Positions 1-7,735 of a stretch of 44,520 nucleotides of DNA are shown piece after piece (position 1 is the stretch's first letter; each line of letters begins with the position of its first letter). The translations under genes and the position numbers were made by a program. The notes under the pieces were generated by a model that saw only the letters and a list, made by a program, of their open reading frames with translations, ran no database searches and had not been told where the DNA came from. Source of the stretch: a virus. The DNA lies in the IMG/VR virus record IMGVR_UViG_3300050821_005195, positions 1 through 44,520 of that record, one strand, 5' to 3'.

Positions 1-8
1 AAAACCGC

Positions 9-98
<90 letters not shown>

Positions 99-144
99 TA
101 AAACCTACGGGGAGTTTCGAAAGGAAGCCATGGAGGGTTAGAAC

Positions 145-1041
145 ATGGTTTCCCAAATCGAAGCATACCTCAACAGGTTAGAAGTCAGCGGTGCCACACA
201 CAAAACCCTTTGTGCTTATCGGTATCCGTTGAATTTGTTCTCGAAGTCCTGCCGGAAAGAAATCGCATCCGTGACCGAAGATGATTTGGTGTCTTTCGTC
301 TCGGGTATGCGCCGGTCCAACCTCGCCGACCGCACATGCTTCAACTATTTGAACGTGGTTAAAATCTTCCTTAAAACCCACGGACTCCAGTTCAAGTTGA
401 GCGTGTCCTACGTCGAGCCGGAAGTGGATTCGTACACGAGACGTGAAGTGAAGGCGATGCTCGCCATCGCGGACTACAAGATGGCGCTCGTCATCCGTTT
501 CCTGCTCGGGACGGGCACACGCGAAGGCGAGGCGATGCACGCCGAGTTCGGCGACATAGACTTCGGTCGCAAGTTGCTCCGTGTGCGTCCAAAACCGCAA
601 TGGGGTTGGAAGCCGAAGACCAGCGAATGCCGCCTGATTCCCATCCCCGATTCCTTACTTGAATCCTTGCGGGAACTCAAGCAGGCACGCGAAGAAATCA
701 CGGACTTCACCGTGGACTCCAATGAACTCGTTCCCGTGCCCGTGCACTCAGTGCGTCCGGTCACGAATCTCATTTTCCCGAACGCTGCTGGCGCGCCGGA
801 CGGCCACCTGCTTCGCAAGGTCCAACAAGTGGCGAAACGTGCTGGCGTCGAGAACGCATCCTTGCACCGTTTCCGCCGTAGCTTCGCAACGCTGCACCAT
901 GACTCGGGTGTGAGCGCCCGCACGGTCCAGACTTGGTTGGGTCACAAGGATTTGGCGACGACGATGCGGTACTTAGCGTCAGCCGAACTCGAATCCGAAT
1001 CCACGCGCACGATGGTCAACTCTACGTTTGGAGGGCTGTGA
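145..1041 (+). CDS. int: Tyrosine-family integrase
   Basis: Site-specific recombinase of 298 residues expected to join phage attP to the tRNA-Ser 3' end. An N-terminal SAM-like core-binding domain (about 1-90) precedes the catalytic domain. Catalytic residues can be placed: R126 (GTGTREGEA), K158 between the beta strands, H241-x-x-R244 (LHRFRR), H267 (WLGH) and nucleophile Y276 (TMRYL). The start ATG has a strong ribosome-binding site (GGAGGG, 7 bases upstream). It lies directly downstream of attL and is the first phage gene. Its stop TGA overlaps the ATG of the next gene. In the integrated state its only obvious upstream promoter is that of the tRNA. In circular phage DNA it would be preceded by the promoter at 43909-43937. 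Confidence 0.97.
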   Translation: MVSQIEAYLNRLEVSGATHKTLCAYRYPLNLFSKSCRKEIASVTEDDLVSFVSGMRRSNLADRTCFNYLNVVKIFLKTHGLQFKLSVSYVEPEVDSYTRREVKAMLAIADYKMALVIRFLLGTGTREGEAMHAEFGDIDFGRKLLRVRPKPQWGWKPKTSECRLIPIPDSLLESLRELKQAREEITDFTVDSNELVPVPVHSVRPVTNLIFPNAAGAPDGHLLRKVQQVAKRAGVENASLHRFRRSFATLHHDSGVSARTVQTWLGHKDLATTMRYLASAELESESTRTMVNSTFGGL

Positions 1042-1196
1042 TGGACATCCTTGCCGGAATTTTCATCTTTGTGGTCGTGATGTTGATACTGGTGGGAGCC
1101 AAGAACATGGCGTCCGACGCGGTTAAGTCCGTCGTCGTGCTCGCTACTCTCACCGACAAAGAGAAGCAGGAGTTGCGAGCCAAGCTGTTGAGCTAA
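1041..1196 (+). CDS. Small single-pass membrane protein
   Basis: Encodes 51 residues. ATG 1041 overlaps the integrase stop (TGATG) and has its own GGAGGG site at 1030-1035, which favours it over longer upstream starts in the same frame. Residues about 3-20 form a hydrophobic helix (LAGIFIFVVVMLILVGA), followed by a short charged tail ending in KEKQELRAKLLS. I do not recognise the family. Coupling to int suggests expression with it, perhaps as a modulator or an unrelated small membrane protein. Its stop overlaps the stop of the convergent glycosyltransferase-like gene. Confidence 0.7.
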   Translation: MDILAGIFIFVVVMLILVGAKNMASDAVKSVVVLATLTDKEKQELRAKLLS

Positions 1197-1822
1197 GGTC
1201 GGTGGTAGAACGGGGCAGCCGGGTCGGTGAGCGAGACGGCTGCCCATTCCTTCGGTTCGATTCCCAATCTTTCCACCACACTCGTGGTGATTTCATCCTG
1301 ACAACTAATCATCTCCGAGGACTGGTCTTCCCCCGGTTTCAAGAACGGTGGCCAGAACCGTGGGTAGAAAAACTTCGTCTCGTAAACGGGGTCCAAGAGC
1401 AGATTCGAATCCACGATGGCTTGAGCCGCGTCACGCCGGAATCCTATCGCGGGACCGGCGAGCACACGTTCTCCGTGGTAGTTGTAGCGAAAAGCCGAGA
1501 ACACGGGAGCGTCGGGGAGGTCAGCCTCACGGTTGATGTGAGTGTCCGGGTCCACTTTGACAACCAAGTCGTGGTCACTTGACAACAAGATTTTGAGGAA
1601 TCGTTCCGTCCAACGACCGGCGCTCGACGGCAGCTTGAGTCTCGTGCCAAAAATGTGCTCGACACCGACAGACTTGCAGAACAGGTCGTAGCCCGGGTAG
1701 CCGGTGCCATCCGAGATAGACACGATGCCCGCCTCGGGATACCAGAACTTCAGCGCAGCTATGCACTCGGCGGCAAGCAAGTGGTCTCTATACGTGTTCA
1801 CGCAGAAAAGCAAGGGCGGCAT
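1193..1822 (-). CDS. Glycosyltransferase-like protein (GT-A type)
   Basis: Encodes 209 residues. The N-terminus (residues 1-45: LLFCVNTYRDH, then AALKFWYPEAGIVSISDG) looks like the nucleotide-binding half of a GT-A fold. VKVDPDTH near residue 92 supplies a DxD-type metal/sugar-nucleotide motif. The C-terminal half has GPAIGFRRDAAQAIV and a SCQDE segment that could complete the active site. It is last in the minus-strand operon behind two sigma-like genes. Its ATG lies 35 bases inside the preceding gene, and a TTG three codons later is an alternative start. In phages such enzymes modify host surface glycans or virion components; which applies here is unknown. Its position near attL would suit lysogenic conversion. 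Confidence 0.7.
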   Translation of the reverse strand: MPPLLFCVNTYRDHLLAAECIAALKFWYPEAGIVSISDGTGYPGYDLFCKSVGVEHIFGTRLKLPSSAGRWTERFLKILLSSDHDLVVKVDPDTHINREADLPDAPVFSAFRYNYHGERVLAGPAIGFRRDAAQAIVDSNLLLDPVYETKFFYPRFWPPFLKPGEDQSSEMISCQDEITTSVVERLGIEPKEWAAVSLTDPAAPFYHRP

Positions 1823-2294
1823 CCTTTGACTTCTGGATTTCGGGCACCGACTTCCCGAGGATGTCGGCTACGTCTTGTTCCGAGAGTTCGTCAAGCATGA
1901 GGTAGGAGAGGATTTGTACTTGGTCGGGCGGGAGGTTGGAGAGGAGTCGTTCGGTGTCAATGCGATTCTCGATTTGGGTCGTGACCGAGTTCGGGTCTTC
2001 GATGTCAAAGTTCGGCCCTCCGGCCCCGATGGGGTTGTCACTCGTGAGAAACCGCTGGCGGTAGCGGAACTCTTTCTTGATGGCGTCCCGCATCGCGTTG
2101 TTGATGCAAGTGCGAATAAGCTGTGGCGTGACCCGGTAGCCGTTGTCGAGGGCGCGAAACATGCCAAGAAAGCCTTGTTGAGCCACGTCGTCCTTGATGT
2201 CCGGGGGCAGCGAGAACCGCTCAATCATCGAGATAGCGATGTGGAACACCAGTCGGTGGTATTGCTTGTAGACATCCTTCTGTTGCCGGGTCAT
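1788..2294 (-). CDS. Sigma-70-like factor B (ECF-like)
   Basis: Encodes 168 residues with the layout of a minimal sigma factor. A region-2-like helical segment lies at about 10-55 (YHRLVFHIAISMIERF, then DDVAQQGFLGMFRAL). A region-4-like HTH lies at about 115-165 (LPPDQVQILSYLMLDELS, then QDVADILGKSVPEIQKS). The central linker is short, as in ECF factors. It is translationally coupled to the upstream sigma-like gene by TAATG. Phage sigma factors redirect host RNA polymerase to phage promoters (T4 gp55 and SPO1 gp28 are known cases). The repeated GGCGTTCTATT and TCAGTANTAT words elsewhere in this genome are candidate targets. A regulator with a sigma-like fold but another role is possible. Confidence 0.8.
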   Translation of the reverse strand: MTRQQKDVYKQYHRLVFHIAISMIERFSLPPDIKDDVAQQGFLGMFRALDNGYRVTPQLIRTCINNAMRDAIKKEFRYRQRFLTSDNPIGAGGPNFDIEDPNSVTTQIENRIDTERLLSNLPPDQVQILSYLMLDELSEQDVADILGKSVPEIQKSKDAALAFLREHV

Positions 2295-2959
2295 TAGGCT
2301 TGACTCCGGGCTTCCCGCTTTTCTTTCCGCTTAGCCTTCTCGGTTCTCTCGTAATGACGGCGACTATAAGCACGTTTGGCTTCCTTGGTTTTCGGCCAAC
2401 TGCCGTCTCTGAAAAGACCGTCTATAGGTAGTTCTCTCGACAACCCCAATTTGAGGCGAATCTTGATGACCGCCTTTTGAACTCTTTGGCGATAGCTTTC
2501 TGTACGCGCTCCAAGGTGGTCAGCGGCTTCCTGTATGCTGAAGCCACGCATCAAAGGCTCGAACAAGTAACGGTCTTTGCCCGCAGCCTCCAAGATGATT
2601 TCGGCATCCAGTTTGCGGTTGACGGCAGCCATGTGTTCGGCTGCTCGCCCGTCAGAGATGTAGAGCAGCGCATCGTCTTGAATACCGGGGACGTTCACGC
2701 ACTTCTTGTTTCTGGTCACTAGAACGAGCATCTTGTTCGAGATGGTCGTTCTCACATAGTTCGCGGACCATCGGTTTTCGACGGGAATACAAAACAGTGC
2801 CCAATAGCCAGCGGAGACGAAGTTATCGAAGTCGGATTCGGGTCTGTTCCATCGCTGGCAGAAGTAACCAGCCTGCTTGATGATGAACGCCTTCCAACGC
2901 CGGACGAACTCCTCGTCGGGGATAAGCTGGTTCTTTTCGAGTCGAAATTCTGGTCTCAT
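2294..2959 (-). CDS. Sigma-70-like factor A
   Basis: Encodes 221 residues, with a divergent sigma fold. Residues about 20-75 resemble region 2 (WKAFIIKQAGYFCQRW, SDFDNFVSAGYWALF, NYVRTTISNKMLVLV). Residues about 130-175 resemble region 4 (LFEPLMRGFSIQEAADHLG, then TESYRQRVQKAVIKIRLKLG). A very basic tail follows (RRHYERTEKAKRKEKRE). There is no ribosome-binding site before ATG 2959. A TATTAT box ends five bases before it, so the message may be leaderless. It is the first gene of the sigma A, sigma B, glycosyltransferase operon and is divergent from the small basic gene at 3003. Homology is inferred from pattern only. Confidence 0.7.
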   Translation of the reverse strand: MRPEFRLEKNQLIPDEEFVRRWKAFIIKQAGYFCQRWNRPESDFDNFVSAGYWALFCIPVENRWSANYVRTTISNKMLVLVTRNKKCVNVPGIQDDALLYISDGRAAEHMAAVNRKLDAEIILEAAGKDRYLFEPLMRGFSIQEAADHLGARTESYRQRVQKAVIKIRLKLGLSRELPIDGLFRDGSWPKTKEAKRAYSRRHYERTEKAKRKEKREARSQA

Positions 2960-3002
2960 GTTCTATAATACGGAACCGTAGTCGAAACTTTGGAGGCTAA
3001 CG
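2960..3002. promoter_or_regulatory. Divergent promoter region of sigma A and the small basic gene
   Basis: Only 43 bases separate two divergent start codons. On the + strand GTTCTATAATACGG (2960-2973) contains a consensus -10 box TATAAT (2964-2969) and matches the late-gene word GTTCTATTACGG with two extra bases. On the minus strand the same bases read as TATTAT just before the sigma A start. GGCTAACG at 2995-3002 is repeated at 3005-3012 and overlaps the start of the + gene, so it could be an operator. I see no good -35 box. Confidence 0.6.
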
Positions 3003-3191
3003 ATGGCTAACGCCGTGGAAGTGTTGAGGCAGGAGCGGGAGAAGCTAATGAGGCAGGTCAAGGTTCTCGACGAGGCTATAGTAGTGGTTGGTGGTGCAGC
3101 GAGGCCCGGCAAGAGGCATTTGAGCGCCGAGGCAAGGAAGAAGCTATCCGAGGCGGGAAAACGCCGCTGGAGCGGTCAGAAGAAGAAGTAG
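3003..3191 (+). CDS. Small basic protein, putative DNA-binding regulator
   Basis: Encodes 62 residues and is the only + strand gene between int and attR. An N-terminal heptad-like helix (VEVLRQEREKLMRQVKVLDEA) is followed by a Lys/Arg-rich tail (HLSAEARKKLSEAGKRRW) of a kind seen in many small bacterial and phage proteins that look nucleic-acid binding. A strong GGAGG site sits 7 bases before ATG. It diverges from sigma A and converges with the internal-protein gene, one base separating the stops. A tandem GGCTAACG repeat straddles its start codon. The function is not known; a regulatory role is inferred from context. Confidence 0.65.
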   Translation: MANAVEVLRQEREKLMRQVKVLDEAIVVVGGAARPGKRHLSAEARKKLSEAGKRRWSGQKKK

Positions 3192-3192
3192 G

Positions 3193-4575
3193 CTACTGAG
3201 CCTTCTTCGCCAAGTCGAGAATCTGTTGAGGCTTGAGACCCTTGGCGAGGAGACGGTCGAAGGCGGATTCGCGGCTGATGGAACCGGCTCCCGCGAACTT
3301 GGAGTCCGAAATCGTGGTTTGTCCCATGTCTTCCCCGGCATTGATGAGCGCCTGACGCAGGTCAACACGGGTGAGGTCGTGGACGGCTTTCATGGTCTTC
3401 GGGTCATCCCCGATAGCCTTCACGATGCCCTCACCGTTGGCACGAACCATTTGACGCACGGCGGGGTCGGGATACTTTACCTTCAAATCGGTGATAGGCT
3501 CGCCGGTCGGCTTAGGTCCACCGATTTCAAGCTGCTCACCGAGAGGCACATTCGGCTTGAGCGGCTTGACACCTGTGGCTTCATTGACAATGGTGTCAAT
3601 TCGTGACTTCGTGCCGGTCGGCTTCGGCGACGCGACTTCGGGTACTTCGGCTACAGCCTTGGGTGCGGCAGCAGCCTTCGGTCCCGCAATTTCGGCTTCA
3701 CCACCGGGATTGAAATACGGAGGCTTTGGCGCACGAGGAGCCGGGGTTCCAAGCGATGTCGGAGGCTCGTTTCCAAATGGAGTCGGGCTGCCTTTGGGAA
3801 TGCCACCCGAGGCACCGCCCTCGGCGGCACCCTCGACAGCACCTTCCGCACCACCCGCTGCGCCCTTCGTCAAAAGCCAATCCGCGAAGGCAGCCTTCGA
3901 CGGGAACTTGCCACCCATGCCGCCGTACAAGCCGCCACCGAAAGAACCAATTTGTTCCCCGAGTTCGGGATGACCAACCCAATTGCCGACATCCTTGCCG
4001 ATGTGTCCGCCGACCTTCGCACCGACGTATCCCTTGACTAAATTCGAGACGAGAGGATAGAGGGGAGCCAAACTGCGTTGAACGATTGCTCTCCCGAATG
4101 GAGCCGCGATGTCTGCCGCCGCGCCTTCGCCCAATAACATCGCGGGACCAGCGGCGGCGGCGACTCCCAAGGTGGGAAGCGCCAGCTTCTTGTTTCGTGC
4201 GTTCTCGGCGTCAATTTGTGGCTGTGTGACGTGCTTCCCGGCTTCGATGGCACGAGCCATGAACTGTTGGAAAGTCTCGTCCGGGCGTTGCATCATGGCT
4301 CCGGTGCCACCGAGCACGGATGTCGTCGTATCGGAGAACGGATGAGCGGCGTCTTCGTTAACGTTGCGAATCTTGCCACCCTTGGTTTGCTGGTAGGCTC
4401 CCGGTTGGGCGGCAGGATTTGAGGCGTTGGAATTCTGAGTCTTGACGAAGCTATCGAAATCGCCCTTGCCGGGCGTAGGTGTAGTAGCCGGAGCCGCGAC
4501 CTGAGTCGCGGCGTCGGATTTCATGAAGGAATCGAAATCGCCTGTTGGTTTCTTGTCGTCCTGTGGGTCTGCCAT
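3193..4575 (-). CDS. Putative internal virion (ejection) protein, Gly/Ala/Pro-rich
   Basis: Encodes 460 residues; no family recognised with certainty. Two copies of GDFDSF(M/V)K (about 12-19 and 38-45) mark the N-terminus. Residues about 130-240 are Gly/Ala-rich and hydrophobic (LPTLGVAAAAGPAMLLGEGAAA, GGGLYGGMGGKF), and could insert in membranes. A long Pro/Ala/Lys linker follows, then a helical C-terminus. It is the last gene of the late block, directly after another long helical protein (TAA next to ATG). In short-tailed phages this position usually holds proteins ejected with the DNA to form a conduit through the envelope. The assignment rests on position and composition. Confidence 0.6.
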   Translation of the reverse strand: MADPQDDKKPTGDFDSFMKSDAATQVAAPATTPTPGKGDFDSFVKTQNSNASNPAAQPGAYQQTKGGKIRNVNEDAAHPFSDTTTSVLGGTGAMMQRPDETFQQFMARAIEAGKHVTQPQIDAENARNKKLALPTLGVAAAAGPAMLLGEGAAADIAAPFGRAIVQRSLAPLYPLVSNLVKGYVGAKVGGHIGKDVGNWVGHPELGEQIGSFGGGLYGGMGGKFPSKAAFADWLLTKGAAGGAEGAVEGAAEGGASGGIPKGSPTPFGNEPPTSLGTPAPRAPKPPYFNPGGEAEIAGPKAAAAPKAVAEVPEVASPKPTGTKSRIDTIVNEATGVKPLKPNVPLGEQLEIGGPKPTGEPITDLKVKYPDPAVRQMVRANGEGIVKAIGDDPKTMKAVHDLTRVDLRQALINAGEDMGQTTISDSKFAGAGSISRESAFDRLLAKGLKPQQILDLAKKAQ

Positions 4576-6165
4576 TTAGTCCACTACCACGTAGCCATCG
4601 CTCTCGGCGTGCTGTTGCGCTTCTTGGACACTAATCTTGTGAGCCTGAGCGTAAGCCTGCACCTGAGCGGAAGTCGCAACCTTGCCTTGCTCGAACGAAG
4701 TCATGTTCTTGCGGATGCGGTTGTCAATTTGCTTCACTTCTTTGTCGGAAGCCGCGTTGTTGATGTCATCAAGACCCTTGTTGATGATGGCGAGTTTCTG
4801 GCCCGCACGTTTCTGAACGTCGTCAATGAGGCCGTTAATCTGCTTCACTTGGTCCGGCGTCAAGGGCTGACCCGAGTCGAGAATCTTTTGCTTCAAGGCT
4901 TCCAAGTCTCCACCGAGACCACGTGCCTTCACCATCGAGTTCAACTCGGCTTGGGTGATGCGGACGCCCGAGCCTTGACCCGATGCCATGCCGGAGAGCG
5001 TCGTGATGACGCCGATAGCCTGACCTGCGGAAGCCCCGGATGAAATCTCGGTCTTGGCTTGGTTCAACTTGTCGAATTGAGCCGTGCTGGAGTCGTACTG
5101 CTTGCGCCAATCTTTCTGGTATTGGGTTTGCGCCTTGTTGAGGTTGTCCGTGGCCTGCTTCTGTTGTGCCTCGGTTTGCTTTTGGTTGAACTCTTGCTTG
5201 TGCTCGCCAGCCTGCTCTTCTTGTCCGAGAGCGGCTGTGCGGCGGGTGTAGTCGCCGATAAGGTCGCCCGCCTTCGCCGTGTACTCAGGCGGAAGCGGCT
5301 GGCCCTTGTGATTGATGTTCCAACGACGAGCGGCGCTGGCATTGGCGTCCGTGATTTCCTGTTCGCTCATCGGACGGTCGGGTTCCTTCGGTTGGACGCT
5401 GGCTTGCTTCGCGGCGATGAGAGCCTTCAACTTCGGGTCATCATTAGGATTGCGCCCGGCCTTCACAGCGGCGTCAATCGTGAGAGCCATGTCTTGGTCC
5501 GTGGTCTCGGGCTTCTGTTGCGTAGCACCGAGGTCGAGCACCGTGCCTCTCTTGCTCAGCGCGTGCTGATGCCCGTCATCGCCAACCCACTTCACGTCGG
5601 TAGGCGTGTCGAGTCCGAGGTTCGCGGTCTGAGCACGTTCAAAGTCTTCACGAGTAGCGTTCTGGAGGCCACGGCGAGCCTCGCCGAGCATGACTCGCTT
5701 GTTCAAGTCCGTGCCCGGAATGAGTTCCGCCGTGGTCGGCGCGAAGACATCGAGTGCGAGGTTGCCAGCCGTCGAGAGACCGCGCTTGATTTTTCCACCA
5801 AGGCCCAAATCACTCCATGGCGTCTTCGGTTTTTCGAGGTTTGCGATTTGCTGACGATAATCTTCCTGCGAGCCGGGGCCGGTGGAAGTAAGTGGTGCTT
5901 GCAAAATGTCGGCGGACTTCGGTTTTGGTGAAGCCACGGCAGGAGCCTCGGGAGGTTTTTCACCGGAGGCCGCACCGGGGGCAAGGATGTCCGGCGCTGC
6001 CATCGCAGCCTTGCCTTCGGGAGGCAAAGCGGTTGGAGTCGGAGGTTCAGCTTGTTTGCCCGGAGGAGCGACGATGGGCGGAGTCCCATCCGTTTCATTT
6101 GGACCAAGGATTCCCGCGTTGAGCAGTTCATCCAAGTCCGAGAATTTGTCTATTTTGATGGCCAT
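4576..6165 (-). CDS. Putative internal virion protein, coiled-coil
   Basis: Encodes 529 residues. A Pro/Ala-rich, probably disordered first quarter (to about residue 115) precedes a Gln-, Lys- and Ala-rich helical region. Residues about 290-360 (EEQAGEHKQEFNQKQTEAQQ and following) should form a long coiled coil. A short KISVQEAQQHAESDGY segment near the C-terminus resembles a LysM-like or repeat end but is too short to call. Its order, between a small 188-residue protein and the Gly-rich protein, matches the internal-core or ejection cluster of podoviruses. It is not homologous at sight to T7 gp14-16. Confidence 0.6.
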   Translation of the reverse strand: MAIKIDKFSDLDELLNAGILGPNETDGTPPIVAPPGKQAEPPTPTALPPEGKAAMAAPDILAPGAASGEKPPEAPAVASPKPKSADILQAPLTSTGPGSQEDYRQQIANLEKPKTPWSDLGLGGKIKRGLSTAGNLALDVFAPTTAELIPGTDLNKRVMLGEARRGLQNATREDFERAQTANLGLDTPTDVKWVGDDGHQHALSKRGTVLDLGATQQKPETTDQDMALTIDAAVKAGRNPNDDPKLKALIAAKQASVQPKEPDRPMSEQEITDANASAARRWNINHKGQPLPPEYTAKAGDLIGDYTRRTAALGQEEQAGEHKQEFNQKQTEAQQKQATDNLNKAQTQYQKDWRKQYDSSTAQFDKLNQAKTEISSGASAGQAIGVITTLSGMASGQGSGVRITQAELNSMVKARGLGGDLEALKQKILDSGQPLTPDQVKQINGLIDDVQKRAGQKLAIINKGLDDINNAASDKEVKQIDNRIRKNMTSFEQGKVATSAQVQAYAQAHKISVQEAQQHAESDGYVVVD

Positions 6166-6168
6166 GGT

Positions 6169-6735
6169 TTATTGCAACCCCTTGAGGATGGAGCCAGCCG
6201 CTTGACCGCCGCCCGTAATCATGTTGCCGATGCCCTCCACGTTCTGGAGCCAGCCTTGAGAACCGGCGTTCGTCTCGGCGTTGACCGTGCCGGGAACCAG
6301 ACCCATGGCGGAAAGTTGAGCGTTGACATCCGTGCCGAACAAGCCTTGGAGTGCACGTTGAGCATCTTGCTGCTTGGTCTGCTTGAGCATCGCGTTCTGG
6401 TTTTGGACGCCCAAAGCATTGGCTCCCAAAGTCTGCGTCTTTTGACGTTGCAAGGCATCGAGCACGCCTGATGTCGAGCCGGTGTTACGAGTGCGAGCAG
6501 CGGCCAACGATGCGTCGGACGCCAAGTCTCCGGTTGCGCCGCCAGCGGCTTCCTCACCGCCGACCAACATGGAGTTGATGTCCTCGGGAGAGAATCCGGT
6601 CGGATTCGTGGCTTCGGATTGAAGCTGTGCGGTCAATGGACCGCCGATACTTGACGCGGCGGCTCCGAAGCCACCGGATGTCTTGTTTTCGGTATCAACT
6701 GCTTGTGAGGCTTGCTGTTGTGCTTTGCGTGCCAT
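6169..6735 (-). CDS. Conserved small podoviral virion protein
   Basis: Encodes 188 residues rich in Gln, Ala, Gly and Asn. The central part (ALQRQKTQTLGANALGVQNQ, then NAMLKQTKQQDAQRALQGLFG) resembles a protein I associate with the ejection clusters of uncultivated podoviruses. There is no signal peptide or metal motif. It sits between the acetyltransferase-like gene and the coiled-coil internal protein, with 2-3 base gaps. It is probably a minor capsid-internal component. Confidence 0.6.
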   Translation of the reverse strand: MARKAQQQASQAVDTENKTSGGFGAAASSIGGPLTAQLQSEATNPTGFSPEDINSMLVGGEEAAGGATGDLASDASLAAARTRNTGSTSGVLDALQRQKTQTLGANALGVQNQNAMLKQTKQQDAQRALQGLFGTDVNAQLSAMGLVPGTVNAETNAGSQGWLQNVEGIGNMITGGGQAAGSILKGLQ

Positions 6736-6737
6736 GG

Positions 6738-7136
6738 TTATTCCTTAATCGTTCTTGTCCAAGTGGGCCACTCCCGGTCCTTTTGCCACTTCATTGACTT
6801 CAATCTCTTTGCGAATCTCGCTTCCAGTTCAGGCGGGATGCAACACATGACTTCCTCGATGCCCATCGAGTCGGCTTCGGCTCTCATGTTCTCGTGGAGC
6901 AACTGGAGGGACATCCACCGTTCTCTTGGGGTTCCCCATTCGGGGTCGAGCCAGAGGTAAGCCTCGGCTTGAATCTTGAGCACGGCAGCCATCTTGATTT
7001 CTAACTCGTGCTCGACGACTGTCTTGCAAACGAAAAGGGGGCTGTTCAGGTCGGGCATCTTGTAATCGAAACCCAAACGGGTGTGCAAGCCCCGAATCTC
7101 CGCCAAGTCAGCGGGCGTATAGGGACGGATGAGCAT
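6738..7136 (-). CDS. GNAT-like acetyltransferase
   Basis: Encodes 132 residues. It begins MLIRPYTPADLAEIRGLHTR, the standard first strand and helix of a GNAT fold. The middle (ELEIKMAAVLKIQAEAYLWL) fits the central strands, and the C-terminal half predicts the last helices. The ATG at 7136 has a good AGGAGA site and is preferred over the longer upstream frame. Similar small GNAT-like genes often lie beside internal protein genes of podoviruses. The substrate is unknown. A GGCGTTCTATTAGGGG element lies 29 bases upstream (7165-7180), between this gene and the preceding stop, so it may head a separate transcript for the four genes to 3193. Confidence 0.75.
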   Translation of the reverse strand: MLIRPYTPADLAEIRGLHTRLGFDYKMPDLNSPLFVCKTVVEHELEIKMAAVLKIQAEAYLWLDPEWGTPRERWMSLQLLHENMRAEADSMGIEEVMCCIPPELEARFAKRLKSMKWQKDREWPTWTRTIKE

Positions 7137-7164
7137 GGTTCTCCTGTGGATTACGGCGGGTCTA

Positions 7165-7180
7165 CCCCTAATAGAACGCC
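7165..7180 (-). promoter_or_regulatory. Late-type promoter-like word, copy B1
   Basis: On the minus strand it reads GGCGTTCTATTAGGGG, one of five near-identical 16-mers in the same orientation relative to transcription. It starts right after the TAG of the preceding gene and lies 29 bases before the acetyltransferase ATG. TCTATT would serve as a -10 box; no conserved -35 is seen. Confidence 0.6.
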
Positions 7181-7735
7181 CTATAGTCGGTTGAAATCCA
7201 CGCCAAGACCTTTGCCGCCTTGAAGCCCGGTGCCCGAACTCGTGCCGCTTCCCGTGCTCGGAATCGGAGTCAAGGTGGTCGTGCCTCCCGGCGTCACCGC
7301 CGTGGGCGTGAACTTGGACCCAAAGTAGGTGTGCTCGCTCGGGTCCGACCCCGGATATTGAGCGAAGACACGCACGTACCAACTCTGCGGATTGCTGTCG
7401 TCATCCATGCCCGGCAATAAAGCAAAGTGAGAACGAGAAGCCCCCATGTCAATAGGGTGAGGTTGAGTGAAAGCCGGATTGGTGTCCGCTTCGGCGATGT
7501 ATTGGATGCCTTTCTGAATCGGAGCATTGTGTGTCGCCACGATGTGGACCAAACCATTGTTCGCCTTCACGCTCACGCTCTCGATGGGAGGCGGAGGCGG
7601 CAGCTTCCCTGTAGGATTGACGGCAATGGAGTTCCCCATGTTGTTGATGCCGGTCTGCAATTCTTCGAGAGCGAGTCCCAAGACGGGACTCATTTGGCGA
7701 ATTTTCGAGATGAAACGTCCGATGTCTATCGCCAT
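7181..7735 (-). CDS. Tail-associated protein with fibronectin-like domain
   Basis: Encodes 184 residues. A helical N-terminus (DIGRFISKIRQMSPVLGLAL) is followed by PPPPP and one beta-sandwich-like domain (ESVSVKANNGLVHIVATHN through SWYVRVFAQYP, about 50-140). That domain has the strand spacing of fibronectin III or Ig-like folds. A Gly/Thr/Ser-rich tail follows. ATG 7735 overlaps the stop of the giant nozzle gene (TAATG), so the two are coupled and probably partners in the tail. The family is not identified. Confidence 0.6.
   Translation of the reverse strand: MAIDIGRFISKIRQMSPVLGLALEELQTGINNMGNSIAVNPTGKLPPPPPIESVSVKANNGLVHIVATHNAPIQKGIQYIAEADTNPAFTQPHPIDMGASRSHFALLPGMDDDSNPQSWYVRVFAQYPGSDPSEHTYFGSKFTPTAVTPGGTTTLTPIPSTGSGTSSGTGLQGGKGLGVDFNRL

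Noticed and set aside
1250-1272. TTCGATTCCC resembling a tRNA T loop
   Set aside because: Lies inside the glycosyltransferase-like gene and has no flanking stems of a tRNA.
5059-5931. 290-codon open frame on the + strand opposite the coiled-coil internal protein
   Set aside because: Leu/Arg/Val-rich antisense translation of a long real gene with no ribosome-binding site.
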